Part shown: positions 36,382 through 47,903 of the stretch, piece after piece
Position numbering within the stretch: position 1 is the stretch's first letter
Layout of the letters: the number at the start of each line of letters is the position of its first letter
Assembly (NCBI GenBank): GCA_002189035.1
Contig: NEEC01000013.1
Location: 1,178,001 to 1,242,000 of the forward strand
DNA: 64,000 bases
DNA from: Utricularia gibba
Lineage: Eukaryota; Streptophyta; Magnoliopsida; Lamiales; Lentibulariaceae
Reading direction: 5' to 3'
Translations under genes and position numbers: made by a program
Notes under the pieces: model-generated
What the model saw: the letters and a program-made list of their open reading frames with translations, nothing else
What the model was told of the DNA's origin: nothing
Databases searched by the model: none

Positions 36382-37234
36382 ACTGGCATTCACGTCTGCT
36401 CTGCGTTAGTCCCAGAGTGTGTGTGGCGTGGCGTGCAGGCGATATTTCAAAGAGAAACGTGGGGAATCTGGACCGTCAGATCGAACGGAATGTGCTAAGA
36501 TCCAATTTTGTGATTCCCCTTGTGGGTCCCACTACCTGCAAGGTAGCTATTATTTAAACACATGCCATTTGGATATCAAATTTAGAATGATATTCATATT
36601 CTTTTATAAAAAATAATATAATTACTGTCTACACTATAAAATTTTTATATAAAATTATTTTTATACTCCAAATATCGAAAAAGTATCTTCTATCATTTGC
36701 ATCCACTATATCAAACTTTTCCAATAATTTTTCTATTCCATATATATGGTATGTTCTGTTTTATAATTTTTTTGAAATGATATTATTTGATTTTTGAAGA
36801 TTCTAATCTTTCTCCAGTCTATAGTAAAATTAAAAATTCAAATTCTGTGATTAATTTCATAAATTATTAAATTTCTTAAATATTTATTTTAGAGATTAAA
36901 TAAGATATTAATTAGAAAAATTATACTTTCATTTTTATCTATTTTAAAAATGTATTTATATCATAATATTAAATTATATAATACCTTAATATATTATAAT
37001 ATAATTTAATGTTATTTCATAAAATAATTTTACAATCTCAAATTGATTCACATAATTTTAAAACTGATTCTATTCTATATAATTTGTAGCGTACATAATA
37101 AGAACATAGATGGTTTTCGCCATAATTGAAATTCGTCAGCAAGATTGCAAATATCGGAGTTGCGGCGGCGGATCACCAAACCCTAAAAATGCAACGTCGG
37201 AGGTCTTTCGAATCCATACGGCGGCGGATACCTA
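36382..37234. other. Intergenic, AT-rich
   Basis: No gene seen. Most of the stretch is the AT-rich dispersed repeat copy at 36785-37086. Confidence 0.6.
36785..37086. repeat. AT-rich dispersed repeat, copy 2
   Basis: Shares ordered blocks with 22865-23145 (AAAATTAAAAATTCAAATT, ATAAATTATTAAATTTCT, ATTTTAAAACTGATT) and with 35190-35455. Terminal repeats are not obvious, so the element class is unknown. Confidence 0.55.
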
Positions 37235-37955
37235 TCAAACAGAAACCATACTTGAGCAGAAGCCATGGATCACGCTCTCTCTATGCGGACACACAGACCT
37301 GGAATGGTGATACGAGCCGTTCTGATAGTAATAGGGATTCATCCCATGGTAGGAGTAGTAGTTCGGATTCACCATCGCATCGTCATCTCTCAGGTACCTG
37401 GTGCTGCTGTACGGATACCCTGCTCCTCCGTAGTAGTTACTGTTGCACAGATACGCGTTCTGGTAGTAATCGTCGTACCCGTAGGAGCTTCTCCGGTTGA
37501 TGTTTGGGTGGCGGAGCTTGACCCATTTCAGCTCGGCGTGGTACCCGGTCCGAGCCAGGGCCGCCATCAGCATATCCGGCGACACCATACCGTCCACCCT
37601 CACCAACCCCTCTTCTGAATTTATGTCCACGTTGTACATCCCTTGAACAAAATGGTGCGAAATGAATGCCGGAGTTTCGGATCTGTTCAATATTCACATC
37701 TGAGTACGAAGATGGGTACCGCAGATGGAGTTGAGAACCTCCAGGATGCGCATTTTGCAGGCCTGGCAGTGGATGTTCACCTTCAGGACACAACTCTGCG
37801 CTCAAAGCGTTTCGCCTTGTCAGAGAAACAAGCGAAGAAGAAGAAGAAGAAGAAGGGAAAGGGATGTGGGGTGATCTTACAGCGTCGGCGTAGCCCATGA
37901 GCGGTTTCTGCTGCAAGATGACTTTCCGGTGGCGCAAGAGTTCAGTGATCAGCAT
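37235..37955 (-). CDS. Heavy-metal-associated (HMA) domain protein with Tyr/Asn-rich tail
   Basis: Three exons: 37955 to about 37881, 37795 to about 37721, and 37641-37235, for about 185 residues. The HMA fold starts SCVLKVNIHCQACKMRILEV, with CxxC (CQAC) to bind copper or another soft metal. It continues NVDINSEEGLVRVDGMVSPD and LMAALARTGYHAELKWV, a complete ferredoxin-like metal-binding domain. The last 80 residues are strongly enriched in Tyr, Asn, Ser and Gly (YGYDDYYQNAYLCNSNYYGG; NPYYYQNGSYHH). The protein ends SSMVSV, so the CaaX prenylation box of HIPP proteins is missing. This suits the non-prenylated HPP group. The first in-frame ATG is used; an internal start at MGYADA is possible. 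It diverges from the SMU2 gene across about 550 bp. Confidence 0.85.
37834..37855. repeat. (GAA)n microsatellite inside an intron
   Basis: Seven GAA units in the first intron of the HMA gene; on the coding strand this is a TTC tract that may act as polypyrimidine sequence. Confidence 0.9.
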
Positions 37956-38278
37956 CAAGCAGCACAGAGACGACGGTATATGAAGGTAACCGAAATGATA
38001 AATAAGGAAAATATATATGGGGGAAAAATTCCTTATTTTTAATTAACATTAAAATTTTTTAACAAAATAAATTCATAAATGGCATATATTCCTTCAATAA
38101 GGCTGCCAAATGCGGAGATTCTTGTAGTGATGTATTTTGAATTATTCTGATTATGCTCCTTTTTCTATTTATGGAAAATAATTTTATATGTTAAAGAATA
38201 TTTGATGAATTAATGAGCAAAATAATGGATAATTAGTTGGAAATGGGTCGACCCGGTTCTGGAAGCTTTAGATACGAG

Positions 38279-38315
38279 GCCCAAGAAAGCCCATTTATAG
38301 TTTTGGACTGGGCCG
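38279..38315 (+). promoter_or_regulatory. Site II-type motifs upstream of SMU2
   Basis: GGCCCA at about 38278-38283, GCCCA near 38289 and TGGGCC at about 38309-38314 lie roughly 200 bp before the SMU2 start. Such TGGGCY elements bind TCP factors and are common in housekeeping and growth-linked plant promoters. Confidence 0.45.
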
Positions 38316-38502
38316 CTCCGGTTCTTACGACGATCTCTCATCGCTCTGCTTTTTCTTTTTGGGGTGCTTTTCAATCTTTTGCGCTTGGTTGTTTGTTTTC
38401 CCAGCTGATTTTGATTGGTTTTTTTTTGTGCGTGCGGAGGAGGAATTGGAAGCCTGTAAACCGGAAGCCCTTGGAAGTAGTCGCTGGATTGTCTGCTGAA
38501 GT

Positions 38503-41500
38503 ATGTCGTCCAATAAGCGTAACTACAAAGACAAGAATTCTCGACGCCATCCGTAAGTGTTCTTTCGCATTCTCTGGATCCTGTTTTGAGTACTGTTTTG
38601 CAATTAGATTTTTTTTTGAGGATGTTTTGATGGATTGATTGGGTGGGGGAGACCAAAAGGATACTTATTTGGAAAATTTTGTGTCAAATATTTAGTAAAG
38701 AGGAGAAACCGGAAGAGCCTGAGCAACCAAAGTACCGAGACAGGGCAAAAGAGCGAAGAGAAGATCAAAATCCTGATTATGAGATCACTGAGCTAACGTC
38801 GTTTCATGCTGTTGCACCACCAGGGACTGTTGACATTCTGTGAGAAGCTGTTTGGATTTTTTTTCTCTTTATTTTCTTGTTTATAGTTTTACTTGTGCTA
38901 AATCAGTGTGCGTTTGGTGCTTAATAGGTCTGCTGATGCACACAAGTTATCCATTGAAAATAGCAAGTATCTTGGAGGTAAGAGCAGTAAATTTTCCTGG
39001 CTTATACTGTGTTGATTGATGCTATGTTCTCGGCCCTATTACAAATAATATCCAAAGGGATGTGCCTTTTGTGATACGTTCTTGTGTTGTCGATCGATTT
39101 AATTAGTTGGATTAAAAAAATTTTAAAAAGGGTCCAACTTCACTTCATTGATTTTAGGCTGTGTTGCATAAATGGTGAGTTTTTTCAAGGAAGATCTATT
39201 TTTTTCTTTTAGGCCATGCCTTTGGACCTATAATAGAGCAATAGAATAGGGGACATTGCACAGCAATCTGTTTTTGGAACATGAACGCATCGATTATTTA
39301 ACATCTCTGATGGATATTGGATTTAACTTCAGGTGATTTTGAGCACACCCATCTCGTTAAGGGTTTGGATTATGCTTTGCTTCAAAAAGTCAGGAGTGAA
39401 GTCGCCAAAAAAACAGATGATGGAGGAAAGGCTGAAGATAAGCTCGAGTGGGTGATTCTTATTATGTTAATATTTATTGCAATCTGTGGCTTAGCACTGC
39501 GGAAATAACCTTCTAACAACTGGGATGTTGTACACATTTTCTTGGGCTGATCTGGTATGTAATCTAAGGGTTTCTTTCTTTTTTTTTTAATAGAACAACT
39601 AAGGATGATCAGCCAGTCACTTTTCGAACTGCTACCGCAAAGGTGTGTGACTTTGATTAGAAATCTTCAAGATGGGTGGGATTTTTTTCCTGAAACACCC
39701 ACCATACCGTTTTCTTTTTTTTTTTTTTTTTTGCAGTCCATTCATCAATGGATAGTGAAGCCTCAGACTTACAAGACCAATGAATTGTTCCTTCCTGGGC
39801 GAATGGCTTTTGTATTTAACATGGTGGGATCCCTCTCTCTTCCTCTATGTTTTCCATGTCTGTCTGTAATCTGATCCGTGTGGCATACCAGCTAAATGGT
39901 TTTGTTTCATGAATCGCTTAATATTGCACCTTAAGTATTTATATAATTGTTCTGAGAGATAAGCATTTAACCCATCAAGCTTGGTGTGTACCACTTATTT
40001 CTGTTGGAGTTCACGTGGATGCCATATTGACTTTTTAATTAAAATGATCCAGGAGAATATTTTCACCCAGGATATTCCAACCACAGTTTATAGGAGTAAA
40101 GCTGATTGCCCTGTTCCTGAGGTCGGACTATCTTCGTCCATTCTGCATTGCTATTCTGTTCTCTAGATCTTTTGCGCCTTAAACTTTCTTGCTTTTCAGG
40201 AAATGGTGAAAGCCAGCATTGATGGTTCTGTTTTGGATCGAATTGCTAAAATTATGTCATATCTTCGCCTTGGGTCATCTGGAAAAGTTCTGAAAAAAAA
40301 GAAGAAAGACAAAGATAACAAAGGTGATACCTTGCAACGTTTTTTTTTTTTTTTTGGCTGATGATCGTATACGTTTTCTGAGTTTTTTGTGATGAAATCA
40401 TTTTCCATTCACCATGTTAGATGAGGCATGCGCTTACTTGCGCTTCTGTTTATTTTCTCCTGTCAAATTCAACATATTTCCCGTGCTTGAAAATACAGTA
40501 GGAAAGATAATGAATGGGCACGAAGTGAATGAAAGGACTTTGAGAGCAGACGATTCAAAAAATCATACTGCAAGGGAAATCCTTCCTCCACCTCCTCCAC
40601 TTCCTAAGAAGCACATTCCTGATCCAAAAGAGAAGGTTCAATCAAAACCTCGAAACAATGAGGATGATATTTTTGTAGGCGATGGTGTGGATTATTCCAT
40701 TCCGAATAAAGATATGAGCCAGAGCCCCATCTCTGAGGATATGGAAGAATCCCCCGGAACAAGGAGAAACCTTCTTACTTTGAGGATCCTGTATATGGCC
40801 CGGTACCTCCAGCTGAGCACGCTGATGTTTGGCAGCAAACAGTGAGTACTTTGGTTCAAGCCATCATTTTTTCTTGCAAATTTAGTACTCTTTATTCATG
40901 CATGTTCCTTTCATCTTGTCTGTAGAGTGGATATGATGCACTGCAAGCGCAAGCATTGGCCAGCAGCTACCAGGGGGAGTGGCAGGAGTACCAGTATGGC
41001 ACTGAACAACTAGGTTACCAAGACCAATACCTGCAGCAGGAGATCCAGTCCTACGATATGCAATCCATACAGCAGGACCCACGTTTAATGACTCAGGAGG
41101 ACAAGGACAGAGGCCTGGGATCTGTATTCAAGCGAGATGACCAGCGGCTCCAACAGCTGAGGGAGAAGGATTCGCGGGAGAAAGATCCCAATTTTATATC
41201 TGAGAGTTACTCCGAATGCTATCCTGGTTACCAGGAATACAACCGTGAGGTTGTTGACAGTGACGACGAGGCTGATTTAACCAAAATGGACATGGGAGGC
41301 CGTGTAAGTACTCCCCCTCCATTTCTCAAAAGGATTACATACATCAGTTGTACAAAAGCTGCAGGAATCACTGATATGCTTCCATGCAGGCGAAGGGGCG
41401 GCTTCACCGTTGGGACTTCGAGACCGAGGAGGAATGGGCCAACTACAATGAGCAGAAGGAAGCAATGCCGAAAGCAGCCTTCCAGTTCGGTGTCAAGATG

Positions 41501-41668
41501 CAAGACGGGCGGAAGACACGGAAGCAGAACAGAGATCAGAAACTCACAAATGACCTCCACAAGATCAACCAAATCCTGGCGAGAAAGAAGGCCGAGAAGG
41601 GTGAGAAGAATGATGAGGGTCGGCCTTTTGATGCAGAAGTACACCCCGCAAAGAAGCTCCGAATCTGA
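38503..41668 (+). CDS. SMU2/RED spliceosomal protein, one-base frameshift
   Basis: Nuclear splicing factor homologous to animal RED (IK) and C. elegans SMU-2; with SMU1 it influences splice-site choice in the B complex. Eleven exons (38503-38552, 38696-38839, 38928-38977, 39333-39447, 39594-39642, 39737-39823, 40053-40121, 40200-40323, 40499-40841, 40926-41303, 41390-41668). The RED N-terminal block has KYRDRAKERREDQNPDYE, HTHLVKGLDYALLQKVRSE and QDIPTTVYRSKADCPVPE. The C-terminus has KGRLHRWDFETEEEWANYNE and ends PAKKLRI. In exon 9 the frame is lost at the CCCCC run 40751-40755: DMEESP is followed one base later by NKEKPSYFEDPVYGPVPPAE. One more C gives about 562 residues, normal for the family. 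The reading frame beyond the break is fully conserved-looking, so a sequencing indel is likely. Confidence 0.9.
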
Positions 41669-42005
41669 TCTTGTATTGCATGAACCTCTGATCATATTAC
41701 AGCAACCTCGTGTTAGATTTGTAAGGGATTCAAATTTGTAAGAATGCAGTAACTCTACCGTGGCCTCATTATGTTCACTATAAAACCAGTTGAGCTTCTT
41801 CACGCTAGAGTCGAAACTTGTCTCTCAAGGCTGGAGGTATGATCTCCTTAGACATTGACGAATGTCTTTCTTTTCTGTTGCTAATTGTCTTCCAAAGCTT
41901 GAATTTCACGTCGTAACTGAGTAAATTTGTGCTACGCTCTTGGCATGCCTTGCAAATGCTCGACGATATGCCTAATAGAATTCTTGTTCGATTCAATCCT
42001 CAGGG
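41669..42005. other. Intergenic: SMU2 3' flank and mtHD upstream
   Basis: About 340 bp between two plus-strand genes. No separate feature seen. Confidence 0.5.
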
Positions 42006-42470
42006 ATGAGTGCGCTACGGAATTTCGTCAGATCTCTTTCTGGGTCATCGGGAAATATACTCAAGACTGGGGACGTTCTGAAGCAAGCCAGAATTTTTAC
42101 GTCGTCCGACATCGGAGAATTCTCGAAATCGACGCTTGATTTCAATCCACTGCATTTCGATTCGGAATGTGCAAAAGGTGCTGGTTTTGCGGATACTCCG
42201 GTGCCTGGATTACTCGTCGCTTCCTTGTTTCCGAGGATAATTGCGTCCCATTTCCCCGGAGCGGTTTATGCAAAACAGATTCTGGAATTCAAGTCTCCAG
42301 TCTTCATCGGAGAATGCATCACAGGAGTAGTGCGAACGAGCAGCATAAGGCAAGTGAGGAACAAGTTCTTCGTCAAATTCGACACCAGTTGCCTGAAAGA
42401 TGATGGTGCTGTCGTGATATCCGGTGAAGCCGCAGCAGTGTTGCCGCATCTGATCGTGGCCCAAGCCTAA
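42006..42470 (+). CDS. Mitochondrial (R)-3-hydroxyacyl-thioester dehydratase (mtHD, MaoC-like)
   Basis: Enzyme of mitochondrial type II fatty acid synthesis. It removes water from 3-hydroxyacyl-ACP to give trans-2-enoyl-ACP, the step before enoyl reduction on the way to lipoic acid precursors. The gene is a single exon of 154 residues with a hot-dog fold. The catalytic Asp45 and His50 sit in the hydratase motif DFNPLHFD. PVPGLLVASLFPRIIASHFP and YAKQILEFKSPVFIGECIT follow as usual in MaoC-like hydratases. The basic, serine-rich N-terminus (ALRNFVRSLSGSSGN) looks like a short mitochondrial targeting peptide. The size agrees with plant proteins such as At5g60335. It lies in tandem between SMU2 and VAC14, about 315 bp before the latter. 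Confidence 0.9.
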   Translation: MSALRNFVRSLSGSSGNILKTGDVLKQARIFTSSDIGEFSKSTLDFNPLHFDSECAKGAGFADTPVPGLLVASLFPRIIASHFPGAVYAKQILEFKSPVFIGECITGVVRTSSIRQVRNKFFVKFDTSCLKDDGAVVISGEAAAVLPHLIVAQA

Positions 42471-42784
42471 GACCCGGCCCGGTCCACGCGACTCGAGCTG
42501 GAGGTGGCGGCGGCTGGCGCGCCATTTCACCCGTTCATGTACCATCTTTAGGAAGTCGGATTAATCAGCAAAAATAATTAAATTAGTAATAATAATAAAA
42601 TAAAAGAAGAACAACAGTGTATGGGAAGCGAGCACTATAAATGTCTAAAGATTTCAATGATGTTCTTCCGCTTCTGCATTAGATCTGCACTTTCCAGCGA
42701 CGAGTTCGGTTTATGAGCCGGGGAAGTTTTTGTTCTACTCTGTAAGTACGGCTGAACAGAGGAGGTGTAGTCGCTTCCTTTTCG

Positions 42785-45700
42785 ATGGGGGACGCAGTGA
42801 TTCCGGCAGCGGTTCTCCGTAATTTGGCAGATAAACTCTACGAGAAGCGCAAGAATGCTGCCTTGGAGGTTCTTGAATCATTTTCTTTACGCATTTTTTC
42901 TTGTGCGGGAGTTTTGATTGTTAGTATTAGTATTTGATGTTTTGGTTTCTTGTGTTTTTACGAATTCAGGTGGAAGGAATAGTTAAGCAATTAGTGCAGG
43001 CAAAAGATTATGATAAAATCGACGCAGTGATAAGCCTGTTAACTAATGAATATACGTTCTCGTCCCAGGCGAATCATCGGAAAGTATGCTCTTCTGTTTT
43101 ATGTTTCTTGATAATGAGTGAATCTCCTCACATTTGTTGATGTTTGATGTATTGTATCATATTATGTAAGTTACTTTCCTATTTGTTTCTTGATTTAGGG
43201 AGGGCTAATTGGGTTGGCAGCAGTGACAGTTGGTTTGATGTCGGAGGCAGGACGTCATCTCGAAGTAAGAGAGATATTTTGATAGTTTTTTCAAGTCACA
43301 GCCTATTTTAATTTCACTAATATTGTTCGTGCTTGTCCTGATTTTTCCACCACTATCGTTTGTATATCAGAGTTTCCTTTTCCATTACATGCCTTGGATT
43401 CTTTATTGTTAAAACTGCTGCAGTTCCATTTCACGTGACAGAGTTATCGTACATAATTTTCCTTTTGGATTTCAGCAAATTGTCCCACCTGTGCTGAATT
43501 TATTTGCTGATCAAGATAGCCGAGTTCGCTATTATGCCTGTGAGGCACTTTATAACATTGCAAAGGTCAATAATAGATGGTTATGGCTTGCTTCCGTTAT
43601 GCTCTGGCTTTAATTTTTGATACCTTTGCAGGTTGTGAGAGGCGATTTCATAATTTTCTTCAACCAAATATTTGATGCACTCTGCAAACTTTCAGCAGAT
43701 TCGGATGCTAATGTACAAAGTGCTGCTCATCTTCTGGACAGGCTTGTGAAGGTATTTGTTAATCTTTATGTTTATAACAGCTGCAGGTTATCAGTAGTAT
43801 CACTGACTAACATTTTTTCACATGTTTTGATTGGTGTCCAGGATATTGTGACAGAGAGTGATCAGTTTAGGTTGACTTCATCTCTTTCATTCCTCATAAT
43901 GACCTCTATTTCAATAGATTTCGTGTTAGTTTTTACTCGCCCATGTTAGATTAATTTCTTTTGCCTTTCAACCTGCCACAGCATTGAAGAATTTATACCT
44001 TTATTGAGGGAACGGATGAATGTGCTAAATCCCTATGTCCGTCAATTCTTGGTTGGCTGGATCACAGTTCTAGATAGTGTCCCTGATATTGATATGCTGG
44101 GGTTTCTTCCTGATTTTCTTGATGGTGGGCCTCTTCATCTAGGATTTCATTTTGTGTAGTAATGATGGTGCGCCTCTGGTTTACCTGGTTTCATGCATTG
44201 TGGTGAAATGCAGGATTGTTTAACATGTTAAGTGATTCGAGCAATGAGATTAGGCAGCAAGCTGATTCTGCTCTTTTTGAATTCCTTGAAGAGATCAAGA
44301 ATTCGCCAGTAAGTTTCATGTTTTTATTGACCATTTCCTTGAAGGGTATTATCTTCTGGGAAATATACTTGTTGGACATTAGGTTATTCTGTCAATCAGC
44401 CCCTAAACTCAGGAAAACCTTCGTCAAGGTCTATGTTAAGAGGAAAACTAATACTTTTCCGCGAATTGTATCATAAAATGTATCACGGTAGGTGTGAGAA
44501 GCATCACATATTGCATGTACCAGACATCAAAAACATTTTCTTATTTAGGTGATTTTATAACTTTAGTGAATTTTTTTTTAAGTCTGTAGATTATGGACGC
44601 ATGGCTGAGATATTGGTACAAAGGGCAGCTTCAACCAATGAATTTACTAGATTGACCGCCATCAACTGGGTGAGTGTATTTTCAGCTGCTCTTCCTGGAC
44701 TCTCTTATTGTGTTTGGATCCTTGCATTGATATTTTATGCCTTTGTTTTAGATAAATGAGTTTGTAAAACTCGGCGGTGACCAACTGGTTCATCATTATC
44801 CTGACATTCTAAGTGCAATTTTACCTTGCGTCTCAGATAAGGATGAGAAAATAAGAGCTGTAAGCTCCTCAGTCTTGATGGTTTATTTCTTTGTAATACT
44901 CTTCTATGAAGATCATTGTCTCGTCTGCCAAGAGTTCCATCTATCTATAGTCAATCTCTCACTTTTGGAAAGATGCTTAGCCATGCTACTATTGATTCTT
45001 AATCCTCCAAGGAGGATCACCTGCAGTAATGCTAGTTTCTCCTTCGCAGTTTTTTTAAGAATTGATGCACCTGAGAGCTTTCTGTTTAGGTTGCTCGTGA
45101 TACGAATGAGGAACTTCTGGGAATTCAAACTATACCATCAGAAGAATTCAATGTAGGATCCATTCTCTCCGTGGCCAGGAGGTAAGCTGTCTCAAGAAAG
45201 TGATATTTATGCATGCCTCTCATTCATAAGCTTAATTGTCATCAAAACTTGAGAGGCTCAGTACAATTGGCAGCTTAATTTTCATCAAAGTCCTGTTTGA
45301 CATCATGTCCCACACAATAAATTGATGTTGCATAACACGATGCATTTTTTATTTATCAGGCATTTATCTAGTGAGTGGGAGGCTACACGTATTGAAGCAT
45401 TGCACTGGATGTTAACACTCTTAATGAGGTATCGTGAAGAGGTAATCACAATGCATTAAATTTTACATGTGATTATATCTTAGTGGCGGCAACCGTTATA
45501 TGTTAACGAGGTATTGTGCTTAGTTGTCCTTGCTTGCATTTTTGTTGAGAGAATTTGAATTTTCATTGTATTGTACTCCTGAAGTTGCTTTCTATCAAAA
45601 CATCTCTTTGGTCATATCTCGTGGCTATAATCAAATATCATACCATCGTAATTGTGCAGGTGCTCTCTTTTTTGAGTGATATTTTTGATACTCTTCTCAA

Positions 45701-47540
45701 GGCCCTTTCAGATCCCTCTGAACAGGTACATTATTATATGCCTAAGTTATTTCTCTGAAATGTTGAATCGCTCATGTGCATCTACATACTTTCAGCTTTT
45801 TATGAATAGCTTATTCTAGTGTCGAATACAGGGAAATTATTGTTCTTTTGATTTCCTTGCAGGTCGTTCTTTTGGCGCTTGAGGTGCATGCAAGCATAGC
45901 AAAAGACGATGTTCACTTTCCCAACCTTATCCTTCATTTGATTCAGATTTTTCGGGCAGACAACTCCCTGCTGGAAAAGTGAGATTATCTTAGCCTGCTT
46001 ATTTTTATATGTTTTGTTATGGACTCAGTCAATCTTATATTTGTAGGCGGGGCGCTTTGATCATTTGTAAATTGTGTGTACATCTAGATGCGGAAACTCT
46101 TTACAGGAAGCTGTCTGCTAGTCTCGTGGAAGAGCCTGACTTGGAATTTGCATCAACTATGGTCCAGGTAGTTTGTTTGTCAGTATGCTACAATTGTGAT
46201 TTACCATGAATATTTCAATCACTTCAATTCTGCATCTCTGTGTTGAGTTTTATTCTGTTTTTCATCACTTCTGATTTGTTTTTTTTTTTCTAGGCGTTGA
46301 ATCTGATCCTACTCTCATCGTCTGAGTTAGCTGGCCTGCGTGACCTACTGAAGGAATCACTTTTTAATAAAGCCGGGAAAGATTTGTTCATTGTTTTGTA
46401 TGCCTCTTGGTGTCACTCCCCAATGGCTGTTATAAGCCTGTGCTTGCTAGCTCAGGTGACGGCTCTATGCTGAGTGTAACTGTATAACTTCTTTTGTCGT
46501 TAAATCCTCTGCTCTGCCTTGATTACTGGTAGTATATTACATGGCATCTCATCCGAATGCTCAATTCCACAGATTTACCAGCACGCTAGCTCAGTAATTC
46601 ACTCTTTAGTTCAGGAAGACATGAATGTAATGTTTCTAATCCAATTGGATAAGTTGATCTACCTTTTAGAGACGCCTACTTTTGCCTATCTTAGATTACA
46701 GGTAATTTGATATGGCAATGATTGCTCATGCTAATTCTCGTGTATTTATTTTGTTGTTTGTTGCCGTTCTTTTCTTGTGTTTAAAATAGTATGCGGTCTT
46801 TGGTAGTGAAAAATAATCTCCAGGTGTCACTCAAGATGTTTTTTTTTTTTCTATGCAGCTTCTAGAACCAGGGAAATACGTATGGTTGTTGAAAGCACTT
46901 TATGGTCTTGTCATGTTACTGCCACAGGTGCTCACATGCTGCATGGGTTTTCATATACTGTAATGTTAGGATTCTGCTTGTTAATCAATAGGGTGATATT
47001 AATGTTGATGCAGCAAAGTGCTGCATTCAAGTCTCTGAGAACTCGATTGAAAGCCGTGCCTCCATACTCGTTTAGTGGTGAAATTTCCAAGAGATCTTCT
47101 TCAAGAAATGACACTCCTGGGGAAAGCTGTCTTGGCGGGGATGGTGTCAATGAGAATCAGTCGAATTGGCGTGGAGAAATTAACTTCACTTTGTGGTTGC
47201 GGCAGTTTCAGAAAGTTCAAGAGCGTCACAGAGCTCACCGGAAGTCCTCCCCGCTCTCTCTGGCTAGCTCTTCATCTTCCAAGGTCTGTATTTTGTTTTT
47301 TTATATAGCGCTCTGTCCTTTAACCACTCGTGAAATAACAGTAACCTCAGCGAGGGGACGAGTTCTCATAGATACCAACGTTAGAACCCCATTTTTTCTT
47401 GGTTACATTGTGTTGTCTACTTTCAGGGCATACACAAAAGCGAAGAGAAAAGACAGCAACACCTTTCACCTTCTGTTCCAGAAGTAAGCAGTCCAGCTTC
47501 AAGAGCTTCTTTTACGGGCACCGGGCAGCTAAGAATCTAA
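42785..47540 (+). CDS. VAC14: VAC14 homologue, scaffold of the PIKfyve/FAB1 complex
   Basis: HEAT-repeat scaffold that assembles FAB1 (PtdIns3P 5-kinase) and the FIG4/SAC phosphatase on endosome and vacuole membranes to make and turn over PtdIns(3,5)P2. Twenty exons from 42785 ([20 protein letters not shown]) to 47540 join in frame to 718 residues. The N-terminal VAC14 region contains [17 protein letters not shown] and [24 protein letters not shown] repeats fill the middle ([29 protein letters not shown]). The C-terminal VAC14_Fig4-binding part includes [38 protein letters not shown] and [19 protein letters not shown]. The last 60 residues are Ser-rich. At 46533 an apparent exon runs into a stop; the correct acceptor is at 46572, which restores the family sequence. 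Length is normal and the gene is intact. Confidence 0.93.
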
Positions 47541-47903
47541 ACCCTCTGCTGTTTCTACATACATAATACCCTTCTCAGTGCTGAATCCATGGGAGTCGGA
47601 GCGGGTTCTTTGAAATGTACATCCTTGTAGCTTCTTTGATTCAATGCTTAGCAGTTCTTTCTCTGAAAAATTTGCTCTGGTGGTTTGTTGGTTTTGTTGA
47701 AAACCACCTTGAGCAAAATAGTTCACCAAATTGCAAGATATGTTCATTGCTTCCTGAGTATTTCTGTCAGGATACTCATTTTTGATCCACTTTGTCAAAT
47801 GCCTACTGTTGTCTGCAATTGTTCATGATACACATTGTATTCTAATTCTAACTGCATTACGGGCTATGAGAAACATCCCCATCATCATCTTCTGAAGAGT
47901 AGC

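Noticed and set aside
46533-46590. Apparent in-frame stop in a VAC14 exon
   Set aside because: The acceptor at 46572 skips it and restores the conserved sequence [12 protein letters not shown], so this is not a lesion.
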